From: DAOPXV01 sp035352535
Lineage (GTDB): Bacteria; Muiribacteriota; UBA9980
Direction: 5' to 3'
DNA length: 29,524 nucleotides
Assembly (NCBI GenBank): GCA_964545075.1
Contig: CAZJFS010000040.1
Coordinates: 1 to 29,524, forward strand
Of this stretch, positions 16,575-25,881 are shown in pieces. Position 1 is the first letter of the stretch; each line of letters starts with the position of its first letter. The notes under the pieces were generated by a model, which was not told the DNA's origin, made no database searches, and saw only the letters and a list, made by a program, of their open reading frames with translations. The position numbers and the translations under genes were made by a program.

Positions 16575-16916
16575 TTATCGATAATTTTCCGGTTCATAAA
16601 CTTTAATTTCAGGCACGGCGGCTTTTTTTTCAAACATTATAAGCTTTAATTTTTCAGGATCGGCCACGAAGGACTCCTTCACTTTTCTCGGGCACTTTTT
16701 AATGAAGCATTCGACGCGCAAAGCGTCGCCGCGAACGCCTGAAATTACCCAGCAGGCAACCAGTTTAACCGCCTTAAAACTTTTCGTGAATTTGGCGGCT
16801 ACTTTTCCGCCGCCGATATGAGTTTCAACGCGCTTTTTTATATCGGTCGTATATCCGGTATAATAATTTCCGTTGGCGCATTCGATAATATATACGAAGT
16901 AATCCCTGGAATTCAT
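16575..16916 (-). CDS. GIY-YIG domain protein (UPF0213/YhbQ-like)
   Basis: 113 residues. The GIY-YIG nuclease core is at the N-terminus: FVYIIECANGNYYTGYT (residues 7-23) holds the two Tyr-containing strands, followed by R29 in DIKKRVETH and a GGGKVAAKFT helix. This is the architecture of small stand-alone UPF0213 proteins. The last ~30 residues (EKKAAVPEIKVYEPENYR and before) extend beyond the usual ~95-residue length. The family is thought to act on DNA, but no certain role is known. A weak GAG precedes the ATG, and an extended -10 (TGTTATAAT) lies 106 bases upstream. It is separate from the sugar operon that ends at 17091. Confidence 0.9.
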   Translation of the reverse strand: MNSRDYFVYIIECANGNYYTGYTTDIKKRVETHIGGGKVAAKFTKSFKAVKLVACWVISGVRGDALRVECFIKKCPRKVKESFVADPEKLKLIMFEKKAAVPEIKVYEPENYR

Positions 16917-17021
16917 TTAGTCAAGCTCTTTTCCATATTAAACTAAACGTCAGGCGAAATATAATATCGTTTTTATACATCCGGCCGCGCTTTTCTAAAA
17001 CCGCCGCATATAATAAACCAC

Positions 17022-17030
17022 ATTATAACA
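17022..17030 (-). promoter_or_regulatory. Extended -10 promoter for the GIY-YIG gene
   Basis: TGTTATAAT on the minus strand fits TGnTATAAT. The -35 region is weak, as is common for extended -10 promoters. Confidence 0.5.
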
Positions 17031-17090
17031 CGCCGAAGTTAATAAAATAAATCAGCCAAAAAAAATCACTCAAAACCTTTTAATTCAGCA

Positions 17091-18356
17091 CTATTTCATT
17101 AAAGTTGGCAGATCCTTTATGTGCCTGCGGACGATCGCCTGATTCAAGCCGTTTTCCGCGATAATATCCCGATAGAAATACGCGCTGGGTTTCACGACGC
17201 GTTCAAATGTCTTAAAATCGACCTTTACCAGGCCGAACCTCGGAACGAACGAGCCCCATTCATAATTATCCATGAGCGACCAGTAAAGAAATGCGCGGAC
17301 GTCGACGCCGCGCGCGATAGCCTCGTGAAGCGCCGAAAGATGGAGCGCGATATATACGATCCTGAAGCGATCGTCATCGCAGGAACAGCCATTTTCAGTA
17401 ATATGCACGGGTTTATCCTTGAGGCGCTCGATGTTCGAAATAAGGCCCTCGGGAAACATTTCCTCGAGATAAAAATTAATGGGTATCATCTTGAGCTGCT
17501 TATGTTGAAAACGCTTGCCTTCGAGACCGGAAAGCCTGCCGTCCACCATGTGGCGCGTGTAATAATTGACGGCCCAGAAATCGGCGGTCCCTTTGATCTC
17601 GGGAACGTATTCGGCGTCCTTGAACGGAAAGGCTATTTCGCCGGTGCGGATGGCGTGGAAGAAAAATTCGTTGTCGCGCCAGTCCTGAAACCCGGTCATG
17701 ATGTTATCGAGTTCGTCATGACGGCGGTATGGGAAATAATGGATAAAGGCGTGCGCGGAGCTGACCGGCGCTTTTGAATATTGTTTTATCAGATGATAAC
17801 CGCGAGCGTGATAGCGCAGCATATTCAATTTGAATTCAATGCGCTCGGCCGAGCCGCCGAGGTTAAACTCGTTGATAACGTTCCAGTAGTCCACATATTT
17901 TGCGATCCTCGGCACGGCGTAGTTTATGAAACGCTCGAAATAAGGCATATTGGATAGTTTCTGAAATCCGCCGAGCTCCTCGAACCACTGCGGATGGGTG
18001 AAGTGGTGGAGCGTTAAATATATAATGAGCCCCGCCCGTTTGAGGCGTTCGAGCAGGTCGATATAGTGGTCCATGGCTTCCGCGTTGAATTTTCCTTCGG
18101 CCGGTTCGATGCGCGACCACTCGATCGACATGCGGTATGCCTTGTGTCCAAGTTGTTTTATGAGCTCGACGTCTTCCCTATAAAGTTCATAATGATTGCA
18201 GGCTTTTCCTGACAGGGACCCGACTTTGCCCGCCTGTTCGAGCGCCCACCAGTTTGAATGAACGTTGTCTCCTTCGACCTGATGGCCGGCGGTAGCCGAG
18301 CCGAATATAAAACCGTCCGGAAATTTTATTTCAGGAAGGCTGAATATGTCATACAT
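17091..18356 (-). CDS. GH1 family beta-glucosidase
   Basis: 421 residues, close to the usual GH1 length of about 440-460. It begins with FIFGSATAGHQVEG (17-30) and has YRMSIEWSRIEP (74-85), HHF (117-119), the acid/base Glu163 in WNVINEFN (the family norm is T(F/L/I)NEP, so the residue after Glu is changed from Pro to Phe) and the nucleophile Glu321 in HITENG. The C-terminal LDNYEW-type segment reads LMDNYEWGSFVPRFG. No signal peptide is present, so it works in the cytoplasm, hydrolysing beta-glucosidic bonds of imported di- or oligosaccharides. GAGGAG precedes the ATG. It is the last gene of the glucan operon, 57 bases after the GH94 gene. Confidence 0.93.
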   Translation of the reverse strand: MYDIFSLPEIKFPDGFIFGSATAGHQVEGDNVHSNWWALEQAGKVGSLSGKACNHYELYREDVELIKQLGHKAYRMSIEWSRIEPAEGKFNAEAMDHYIDLLERLKRAGLIIYLTLHHFTHPQWFEELGGFQKLSNMPYFERFINYAVPRIAKYVDYWNVINEFNLGGSAERIEFKLNMLRYHARGYHLIKQYSKAPVSSAHAFIHYFPYRRHDELDNIMTGFQDWRDNEFFFHAIRTGEIAFPFKDAEYVPEIKGTADFWAVNYYTRHMVDGRLSGLEGKRFQHKQLKMIPINFYLEEMFPEGLISNIERLKDKPVHITENGCSCDDDRFRIVYIALHLSALHEAIARGVDVRAFLYWSLMDNYEWGSFVPRFGLVKVDFKTFERVVKPSAYFYRDIIAENGLNQAIVRRHIKDLPTLMK

Positions 18357-18413
18357 GTCCGATTTACTCCTCAGATATTCATTGATTCGATAGCGCCTGG
18401 ACTCCGTCCGGCA

Positions 18414-20729
18414 TTATATTTCCTTTATTTTAACATCATATTTATCGACGATTTTTCCAGCCGGTTTTTTCACGCTGACGCCGAATTTCTTTCCGTTGAC
18501 GATACGCTCGATGTAAAAACCGTCCCAGGAGGCGGGTAATTTGGGATCTACGACGAGTTTTCCGTATTCGACCCTGACGCCGAGAAGCCTTTCAATCACG
18601 GCTTTATAAAGCCATCCGGATGAACCGGAATACCAGGTCCAGGCGCCCTGCCCTTCATTGAGCGATTCGGGGCCCTCGATATTTCCGGGCGTGACGTAAG
18701 GTTCGCCCTTATATTTGTCGGGATTTTTAACCGAAAGAAGAGGCGGGCATATCCTTTTGAAAGTGTCGTAGACGTCTTCGACGTTACCCGCTATTGCCTG
18801 CGCGATGATCGCCCATGTGGCGGCGTGAGTATATACTCCGCCGTTTTCACGCACTCCGGGAGCGTATCTGGTAAGATAACCCACGCTCTTATCGACGATC
18901 GAAAACGCCGGCGTGAAAAGCAGAACGCCATAATCCTTATAAAGCCGTTTTTTCACGGCGGCGAGGACTTTCTTTGATGATTCCCCTTCCGTGATGCCGC
19001 TTATGACGGCCCAGGTCTGAGAGTTAAGATAAAGTTCGCACTCTTTAGCTCCGGGCGCGCCTATGATCTCGCCATTATCCTTCGTGGCGCAATAAAAATG
19101 TAATTTTTCATGGCCGTGCTTTAATACCGCTTTTTTCAATTTTTCCGACTCGGCTTCATATTTTTTTATTTTAGCTGAAGGGTATTTGATTTTTTTAAGG
19201 ACTTCGATAAAATCCTTGATTATCCCGTACAGGAAGTTTGACAGCCATATGGACTCGCCCTTCCATTCAGGCCCGACGGCGTTAAGGCCATCGTTCCAGT
19301 CGCCCTCGCCGATGAGGGATAATCCTCTGGGGCTTCTTCTTTCAAGCGCCTTATCGATGGCTTTTTTGACGTGATCGAGAACGGGCGCGCCGCCGCCGTC
19401 TATAAAATCAACCTTCGTTTTCAGAAAATCGAAATCGCACGTTTCCTTCAAATAATTAAACGTTACGAACGCGAGCCAGAGAAGGTTGTCTGAAATGCCG
19501 TTGAAATGCCCTTCATTCGCGATCGGGTGCCACCAGTGCTGTACTATGCCGTCTTTTCTCTGATGGCGGGCGTGATCTTCGATCTGTTTCCTGGTTTTTT
19601 CAGGATCGAGCGTCAGATATATCTGGCTGTCCTGAAGCTGGTCGCGGAAGCCGAACGCGCCGCCGCACTGGTAATACGCGGTGCGTCCGAGCAGCCTGCA
19701 TGATATGCTCTGATATTTGAGCCAGTAATTTATCATAACGTCGACCGCCGGATCGGGCGTTTTAACTTTCAGTTTATCAAATATTTGATCCCAGTGCTCT
19801 TCTATTTGTTTTTTCAGTTTTTCAGTTTCATGGAATGCTTTTTTAAAATAAACCGGAAGCTCTTTTTTTAGTTCCTCTTTTTTTACCGCGCCGAGGCAAT
19901 AACGGACTTTTTTTACCGCGCCCGGACCGAGCTTGAAATTAAACTGATATGCCGCTGCCTGATCGAAGCCGGTCCCGGTCGTATCCGTCAGTTTATCGGC
20001 TTTAAAGGCCGCGGCCGTCGATATGTCGTTATACTGGCCCACGAATTTTTCCTTATCGCATTCGTAATGGTCCGGCGCGGTGTCCGACATGAAAAAAGCG
20101 GTATAATGCCAGTCTTTGTTCCAGCTCGAATCGCCATCCACGGGCGCGGTCCATAATTTATTGTTGGCCAGGATCGCGTTATATTTTGATGAATATTGCG
20201 TCGTTATAAAGGTTTTAGTGAATTCCCTGTGCCAGTCGGGAAAGGCGCCGAGCAAAAGCTCCATATAATTAAGCAGCGTAAGATTTTTAGCTTTTTTCGC
20301 GGTGTTTTTTACTTCGACTTCCCATATTTCGCAGGCCATATCCAGCGGAACGAAAACGGTCGTCTTTATTTCGACGCCCGAGATCTTTACATTGAATTCG
20401 GTATAGCCCGGACCGTGGACGCATGAATAATTTTCAAAATCCGGCTTAAGCGGCTGCGGCGTCAGCGAATGCACTTCTTTTTTGTCGTTATCCCTCAAAA
20501 AGAAATATTTTCCATAATTATCCTGTATTATATCCTGGTTCCATCTCGTTATCCGGTTAAACATCGCATGGGTGTGCCAGGAATAACCGCCGCCAGTCTG
20601 CGAGATGGTAAGCCCCCACGTTCCGTTTGAAATAACGTTGATCCATGGTTTAGGCGTTCTCCAGTCCTTGATCGTATATGTTTTACCGCCGTCTGAAAAA
20701 TAACCGTATTTGTTTTCAAGGATACGCAA
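18414..20729 (-). CDS. GH94 family beta-glucoside phosphorylase (cellobiose phosphorylase-like)
   Basis: 771 residues, the short GH94 size. It has an N-terminal beta-sandwich (about 1-280, with NGTWGLTISQTGGGYSW), a helical linker, an (alpha/alpha)6 catalytic barrel (about 320-690; CGGAFGFRDQLQDS at 355-368, QHWWHP at 397-402) and the probable general acid Asp480 in GEGDWNDGLN. The last portion is a short beta domain. Enzymes of this family cleave a beta-glucosidic bond with inorganic phosphate to give alpha-glucose 1-phosphate. The specificity (cellobiose, laminaribiose, sophorose-type) cannot be read by eye; known 1,2-beta-oligoglucan phosphorylases are longer (over 1000 residues). The start is TTG at 20729, supported by GGAGG 6 bases before it. 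No signal peptide, so cytoplasmic. Confidence 0.92.
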   Translation of the reverse strand: MRILENKYGYFSDGGKTYTIKDWRTPKPWINVISNGTWGLTISQTGGGYSWHTHAMFNRITRWNQDIIQDNYGKYFFLRDNDKKEVHSLTPQPLKPDFENYSCVHGPGYTEFNVKISGVEIKTTVFVPLDMACEIWEVEVKNTAKKAKNLTLLNYMELLLGAFPDWHREFTKTFITTQYSSKYNAILANNKLWTAPVDGDSSWNKDWHYTAFFMSDTAPDHYECDKEKFVGQYNDISTAAAFKADKLTDTTGTGFDQAAAYQFNFKLGPGAVKKVRYCLGAVKKEELKKELPVYFKKAFHETEKLKKQIEEHWDQIFDKLKVKTPDPAVDVMINYWLKYQSISCRLLGRTAYYQCGGAFGFRDQLQDSQIYLTLDPEKTRKQIEDHARHQRKDGIVQHWWHPIANEGHFNGISDNLLWLAFVTFNYLKETCDFDFLKTKVDFIDGGGAPVLDHVKKAIDKALERRSPRGLSLIGEGDWNDGLNAVGPEWKGESIWLSNFLYGIIKDFIEVLKKIKYPSAKIKKYEAESEKLKKAVLKHGHEKLHFYCATKDNGEIIGAPGAKECELYLNSQTWAVISGITEGESSKKVLAAVKKRLYKDYGVLLFTPAFSIVDKSVGYLTRYAPGVRENGGVYTHAATWAIIAQAIAGNVEDVYDTFKRICPPLLSVKNPDKYKGEPYVTPGNIEGPESLNEGQGAWTWYSGSSGWLYKAVIERLLGVRVEYGKLVVDPKLPASWDGFYIERIVNGKKFGVSVKKPAGKIVDKYDVKIKEI

Positions 20730-20810
20730 TTTTTACCTCCAAAAAATTAATGTGCTTTATTTAACTGAATGTTTTTAAAAGCCCCGACGGGCCACGGCCC
20801 CAACTCTTCA

Positions 20811-21641
20811 CTACCCTTTTACCGCCCCGGCCGTTATTCCTTCTATGTAATGCTTTTGCGCCATCAGAAACACTATTATAACTGGCGCCACGACGACGAC
20901 GGATCCGGCCATAAGAATTCCCCAGTCGGTGCCGAACTGGCCGTTAAGATTCGCAAGCGCCACGGGAAGGGTATATTTTTCCTCTTTTATCATGATGATG
21001 AGAGGCCAGAGAAACTCATTCCACGCCCCCATAAAATTGAAAATGAGAAGCGTTACAAGGGCGGGCTTGCAAAGCGGAAGCACTATATTGAAAAAAACCC
21101 GGAAATCCCCGCATCCGTCGATCCTGGCGGCATCTATGAGTTCGTCCGGAATGTCGCGCATGAACTGCCGCAACATGAATATGGCGAATATGCTCGCGCA
21201 TCCTGGAATTATGAGCCCGAGATACGAATTCAAAAGCCCGAGCGATTTTAAAATGATAAACACTGGCATCATCGTGACCTGTCCCGGGACCATCATCGTA
21301 AGAAGCAGGAGCGAGAATATTTTTTCACGCCCGGCAAAATTGAGTTTCGCGAAGGCAAACGCCGCAAGAGCGTTGACCAGAAGCGATAAAACGGTCAGGC
21401 CCAGCGCAACGATAACGCTGTTTAAGAAGTGCTTGAGAAAGTCGAGCCTCGAAAAAAGTTCCCTGTAATTTTGAAGCGTTGGCGATTTGGGTATAAAAAC
21501 AGGGTTTTTGGTGAATATTTCAGACGCGTCCTTGAAGGACGTCGAAAACATCCATATAAATGGAAGAAGGGTCGACACCAGGCATACCGCCAAAAAGGCG
21601 TATAATGAGATAAGTTCATATTTTCCGGCTCTTTTGACCAT
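20811..21641 (-). CDS. Sugar ABC transporter permease, MalG type
   Basis: 276 residues with six predicted membrane helices (first at about 10-33, last at about 240-262). The cytoplasmic EAA loop that docks the ATPase reads DELIDAARIDGCGDFRVFFN (about 176-195) followed by LPLCKPAL. This is the CUT1 MalG/LacG pattern for import of di- and oligosaccharides. GGAGGA lies 7 bases before the ATG. It starts 15 bases after the end of the binding-protein/permease fusion, with which it should form the two-subunit channel. The GH94 gene follows after about 80 bases. Confidence 0.94.
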   Translation of the reverse strand: MVKRAGKYELISLYAFLAVCLVSTLLPFIWMFSTSFKDASEIFTKNPVFIPKSPTLQNYRELFSRLDFLKHFLNSVIVALGLTVLSLLVNALAAFAFAKLNFAGREKIFSLLLLTMMVPGQVTMMPVFIILKSLGLLNSYLGLIIPGCASIFAIFMLRQFMRDIPDELIDAARIDGCGDFRVFFNIVLPLCKPALVTLLIFNFMGAWNEFLWPLIIMIKEEKYTLPVALANLNGQFGTDWGILMAGSVVVVAPVIIVFLMAQKHYIEGITAGAVKG

Positions 21642-21656
21642 GTATCATTCCTCCGC

Positions 21657-23900
21657 TTATACGTCGAATTTCTTCGAAAATTTGATCTGAAAATATGTAA
21701 AGGCTATTATGATGCCAAATAGAAGATACGCTATGGCTGACGAATAACCCAGGTTATAATATTTAAAACCGTGATTGTACATATAAAGGACGACGGACAT
21801 AGTGCCGTTCATCGGCCCGCCGGCGGTCATTATATAAGGTTCCGCGAAAAACTGAAGATAGCCTATGCTTGTCATCAGGACTATAAAAAATGTCGTTTTT
21901 GAAAGCATGGGGATCGTCACGTAAAGAAATTTTTTGGTTTCCGTCGCGCCGTCGATCTCGGCGGCTTCGTATATCGAAGACGGGATAGCCTGAATAGCAG
22001 CGATAAATATGATCATATTATAACCGAAGCCTTTCCACACCGCCATTAAAATAAGTGACGGAAGCGCGAGGTATCCGTTCGACAGCCAGTTTTGCCCCGG
22101 AATTCCGGCCAGCCCGAGGACCCAGTTGAATATGCCGAGCTCGGGATTATAAAGCCAGCGCCATATTACGGCTACGGCGACCATCGTGGTGATAACGGGA
22201 ATAAAAAACGCCGTCCTGAAAAACGGTTTGAATTTCACATATTGATGATTGAGGGCCACCGCTGAAAACAGGGAGATCGCCACGCTGAGAGGGACGCCGA
22301 TAAACGCGAATATCAAGGTGTTTCGAAGCGATATATAAAATATGGGATCGGATAACAGTTTGACGTAATTGTCAAATCCCGTGAAAATTATCTTGCTATA
22401 ATCGTTTACGCCATATATGTTCCAGTTAGTAAGGCTTATCATAAAAGAAGCGCCGAGAGGCATCAGAAGGAAAATAAAAAGAACGGCGGCCGCCGGCGCT
22501 ATGAAAATATAAGCCGCCGGGCTGTGCCTGCGAAAACTGACCGAATCTTTTTCAGGTTTTGAAAATTTAAAATAGGCCCCCAGAAGGGCGGCGAAAAATA
22601 GTAAAAATAGCAGAACCATGGACGCTTTAAATCCGGATGTTTGCGTCGCGCTCTCCTTTCGCATAACGTCATTGATCTTCGATTCGAGTTCTAACAGCGA
22701 TTCATCCACGGTCTTTTTTTCATAAACGGCCTTCTCTATCACTTCGGAAATGAACGACAGTATCTGCTCCCACTCGGCGACGCCGGGCGGCGCTTTTACG
22801 CTTTTAAGCTGTTCATAAAAAGTATTCAGATGTATGTTCGACTTTATTGATTCGTCGGCCCATGCCGCCGGATTCGCTGGAAGGTCTTTGGATATTTTAT
22901 ACCATTTCGCCTGATTTTCAGCCGAACTCATAAATTCGAGAAACTTATACGCCGCTTGCTTGTTTCGCGATTCCTTGAAGATCACAAGGTTGCAGCCTCC
23001 TATGAAGGACGTGGAGGAGCGGTTCGACGGGAATTTGGCCGTCGCCCATTTTCCGTTAAGGTTAGGCTTGCTTCTATCGATCTCGGATATCATCCATGGG
23101 CCGGATATAAAAATCGGATAAAAACCCGTGTCAAACGCGTTAAAGATGTCGACATCCTTTGCGGTCTCAAGCGGAGCAAGGCCGTTGGTGAATATTTTTT
23201 TATAAAATTCGAACGCGGCCGCGCTTTCTTTCGACCTGATAGCGGATATTTTCATGTCCTTATCGAGCAATTCGGACCCGGCTGAAAAGAGAAATGGAAG
23301 AAAATCCAATCCCCCGCCGGCCGGAAGATTTATGGCGTAACCCGTTTCATTACGGGATTTTTTTAATTCCATGATTTTTTTGAGCATTATGAACATTTCG
23401 TCCCATGTCGCGGGAAAAGTTTCATATCCGGCTTCCTTGATAATATCCTTTCTATAGAAAACAACGCGGGTATCGACATACCATGGGAGGCCGTATATTC
23501 CGTCCGGAAATTTTATCGAAGCGAGCGAACCCTCGAAGAACGGAAGAGGCCCTTGCGAACCTTTGGGCGCGATATAACCGTCAAGGCGTTCGAGCGCGTT
23601 CATCGAGTGAAATTCCGACATCCATGTCGTTCCCATCTGGCTTATGTCGGGCGGAATATTTCCTATCACCGACGTTATGAGTTTCTCGTGAGCTCCGTTC
23701 CACGGAATCGCCTGAGTAACGACGCTTATTTCCGGGTTCAGTTTTTCAAATTCGTCCGCCATCGCCCTGATAAGCTTTCCTTCCGAACCCATCGCCCAGA
23801 CGGTGATCTCCGTCTTTCCTCCCGCCATGGCCGGTGAAGACAGGGCCAGCATGGATAAAATATTCAAAATCACTAATACGCTTTTTATCGTTTTGCTCAT
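21657..23900 (-). CDS. Fusion of family-1 solute-binding protein and MalF-type permease
   Basis: 747 residues in one uninterrupted frame. A signal peptide (1-26, ending SPAMA) is followed by a family-1 extracellular sugar-binding domain (about 28-415; TEITVWAMGSEGK, then GGCNLVIFKES and FLEFMSSAENQAKWY). A single extra helix (427-446) crosses back to the cytoplasm. A charged linker leads to a MalF-like domain with six helices (about 463-740) and the EAA motif EAAEIDGATETKKFLYVTIP (645-664). The topology is consistent: binding domain outside, linker helix, then the permease starting in the cytoplasm. Binding proteins are normally separate from MalF; fusions are well known in other ABC importers (OpuA, GlnPQ). 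No ATPase gene is linked. GGAG precedes the ATG by about 12 bases. The GH144-like gene ends 19 bases upstream. Confidence 0.93.
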   Translation of the reverse strand: MSKTIKSVLVILNILSMLALSSPAMAGGKTEITVWAMGSEGKLIRAMADEFEKLNPEISVVTQAIPWNGAHEKLITSVIGNIPPDISQMGTTWMSEFHSMNALERLDGYIAPKGSQGPLPFFEGSLASIKFPDGIYGLPWYVDTRVVFYRKDIIKEAGYETFPATWDEMFIMLKKIMELKKSRNETGYAINLPAGGGLDFLPFLFSAGSELLDKDMKISAIRSKESAAAFEFYKKIFTNGLAPLETAKDVDIFNAFDTGFYPIFISGPWMISEIDRSKPNLNGKWATAKFPSNRSSTSFIGGCNLVIFKESRNKQAAYKFLEFMSSAENQAKWYKISKDLPANPAAWADESIKSNIHLNTFYEQLKSVKAPPGVAEWEQILSFISEVIEKAVYEKKTVDESLLELESKINDVMRKESATQTSGFKASMVLLFLLFFAALLGAYFKFSKPEKDSVSFRRHSPAAYIFIAPAAAVLFIFLLMPLGASFMISLTNWNIYGVNDYSKIIFTGFDNYVKLLSDPIFYISLRNTLIFAFIGVPLSVAISLFSAVALNHQYVKFKPFFRTAFFIPVITTMVAVAVIWRWLYNPELGIFNWVLGLAGIPGQNWLSNGYLALPSLILMAVWKGFGYNMIIFIAAIQAIPSSIYEAAEIDGATETKKFLYVTIPMLSKTTFFIVLMTSIGYLQFFAEPYIMTAGGPMNGTMSVVLYMYNHGFKYYNLGYSSAIAYLLFGIIIAFTYFQIKFSKKFDV

Positions 23901-23919
23901 TATTTTAAATTGCTCCGTT

Positions 23920-25851
23920 TCAGTTCGATAATTTTAAATTTCCAAGCCATATTCCGGGTTCGGCGAAAAACGAGTTAAACTTGCATTCAGACTGAAGCTT
24001 TTCATCCAGGTTATGCGCCGCGATCGAAAATCCGCAGACACCCGGTCTTATTAAAAATTCGTTTTTCGGTATGGTTAATATGAATTCATATCCGCTATCA
24101 AACCTGCGAAAGCGGCTGGCGACAAACTTCGCTTTCGCGCCTTTAAAGGAGGCGTCGCTGATCCTGATGCCGCTCAAATCATTTTCCGGCGAAACAACGA
24201 TCTGAAAATCCTTTTTACCGCCCCATACGAATTTATCATTTTCCGGGTCCAGATATATTTCAATGTCGTCGTCGAGATGCAATTCGGCGAATGTTTTTTT
24301 GGACACAAGCTCGATATCGTTTACCCGGCATCTTATAAAAAGGTACTTCGAGTTATCGCATATATCGGTAAAAACACTATATCCAGGCTGATTGTTCGAG
24401 CCGCTCTGCATAAATTTTTCATTGAGGATTATTGTGGAATCCGGATTTATTTTCCAGATGGATGAATCGAACCCGGCGTCGTCAGGGCCGAATGATTCGG
24501 CCACTTTCGCGGAAACATGCGCTGGCCTTTCACCGAGCATGTAAACTTTGTTCCTATGCGTTTTTAATTTCGTCATATCATGCTTAAATCCGTAACTTTC
24601 ATGGAACCCGACGAGCCGCATCGCTTCCGTCACGCATCTATTTTTCATGAATACCTTCTGGACGAGGCCGCTTCTGAAATTTTCGATCATGAGGATAATC
24701 GGGCCTTGATTGATGGCGTATGCGTCTTTAGCGAACCAGTTCCTGCCGGCATTGAACGAATCGCTGAACCCGTATTCGCCCCACATTTTATCGCCGTATT
24801 TTTCATATATGCGTCGCAACGTCTTTATCGATTCCGCGGGCGTAAATATGATCGAGCCGCCGGCCGCCGTGGGAGCGAGCGTGCCGTCGTTAACCGCAAC
24901 TGCCGGGGCACTGCCGTATGCAACATATCCATCGGGGCCTATGCACGCCGTGAGGCCGAAGCAGCCATCGGCGAAGGTCGGATATTCTCGGGCGCTGTCT
25001 ATGCAAAATTGCCTGTTAGCGAGCGTCGCCATTTTTGAATTGTAAAAGTAATCCGCGTAACCGTCATTCTTATTTGAAAAATCGATCCATATGTGGGAAT
25101 ACTGATGAGTGAAAAGCGACGAGCAATATATATGGCCGTAAGAAGCGTATTCGCCGTATGGCCTGTTGATGTCATGCCAGGAACCGGCGCCGACCGGATA
25201 AGTCGGAGATCCGATGGCCAGGATATATAATATCATGGATTCGCAATATTCGGACCAGTAACAGTTTATAAACCCGTCTTCAGGCTTCCATCCCATGGAT
25301 ATGTACTTGCCGCCGTTGGTCATCCATTTCCAGTTGACCCTGTAATATAAAAGCGAAGCGTATTTTTTTATTTGCGCGTCATTGTAATATTCGCCGCAAA
25401 ATATCGCGCCGGCGATGAAAAGGGCCGTATCTATGGATGATATTTCGCAATTCCAGGCTCTTTTTCCGGTTGCCATATCGGTGAAATGATAAAAAAAGCC
25501 GTTGACGTGCTCCATTTTTTCATAAAAATATTTAAGCGCCGCGAGCGTAACGCGTTTCGCGTAATCTTTTTCAACCCATCCCCTTTCGGCTCCAACCGCG
25601 AGAGAAGCGAGTCCGAACCCGACGCCCGCGGTCGTGGACGGAGAATATGAGTAATCCGGCGAACCGAAGTTGGGGGCTTTATCCATCGTCAATCCATTTT
25701 CCGGGTTCATGCATTTTAAAAAATAATTTAACGTTTTTTTCTGGACCATTTCAATAAATTTCGCGTCACTTTTCGAAGTTTCCGCGAAGCAAAAACCGAA
25801 GCAGAATAAAATGAATAAAACCGCGCAAACCGGCGTAACAAATTTTTTCAA
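23920..25851 (-). CDS. Secreted GH144/glycoamylase-type glucanase with CBM9-like domain
   Basis: About 643 residues from a TTG at 25851, preferred because AAAGGTGAG lies 7 bases before it and the product begins MKKF plus a hydrophobic signal (to CFA). A GTG at 25863 is an alternative with no room for an SD. The catalytic (alpha/alpha)6 domain covers about 30-430 and matches the Glycoamylase/GH144 family: TTAGVGFGLASLAVGAERGW, WNCEISSIDTALFIAGA, FGLTACIGPDGY, GTLAPTAAGGSI, NQGPIILMIENFRSGL. Characterised GH144 enzymes are endo-beta-1,2-glucanases. The C-terminal ~190 residues (HLDDDIEIYLDPEN, GFSIAAHN) look like a CBM9/DOMON-type sugar-binding domain. First gene of the transport and glycosidase operon. 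The exact linkage is inferred from family only. Confidence 0.88.
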   Translation of the reverse strand: MKKFVTPVCAVLFILFCFGFCFAETSKSDAKFIEMVQKKTLNYFLKCMNPENGLTMDKAPNFGSPDYSYSPSTTAGVGFGLASLAVGAERGWVEKDYAKRVTLAALKYFYEKMEHVNGFFYHFTDMATGKRAWNCEISSIDTALFIAGAIFCGEYYNDAQIKKYASLLYYRVNWKWMTNGGKYISMGWKPEDGFINCYWSEYCESMILYILAIGSPTYPVGAGSWHDINRPYGEYASYGHIYCSSLFTHQYSHIWIDFSNKNDGYADYFYNSKMATLANRQFCIDSAREYPTFADGCFGLTACIGPDGYVAYGSAPAVAVNDGTLAPTAAGGSIIFTPAESIKTLRRIYEKYGDKMWGEYGFSDSFNAGRNWFAKDAYAINQGPIILMIENFRSGLVQKVFMKNRCVTEAMRLVGFHESYGFKHDMTKLKTHRNKVYMLGERPAHVSAKVAESFGPDDAGFDSSIWKINPDSTIILNEKFMQSGSNNQPGYSVFTDICDNSKYLFIRCRVNDIELVSKKTFAELHLDDDIEIYLDPENDKFVWGGKKDFQIVVSPENDLSGIRISDASFKGAKAKFVASRFRRFDSGYEFILTIPKNEFLIRPGVCGFSIAAHNLDEKLQSECKFNSFFAEPGIWLGNLKLSN

Positions 25852-25881
25852 CGGCCATCTCACCTTTCATTAATGATAATT

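Noticed and set aside
20770..20810. GC-rich palindromic stretch (GGGCCACGGCCC) between permease and GH94 genes
   Set aside because: The best stem has a two-base loop or only 3-4 pairs, too weak to call a terminator or processing site.
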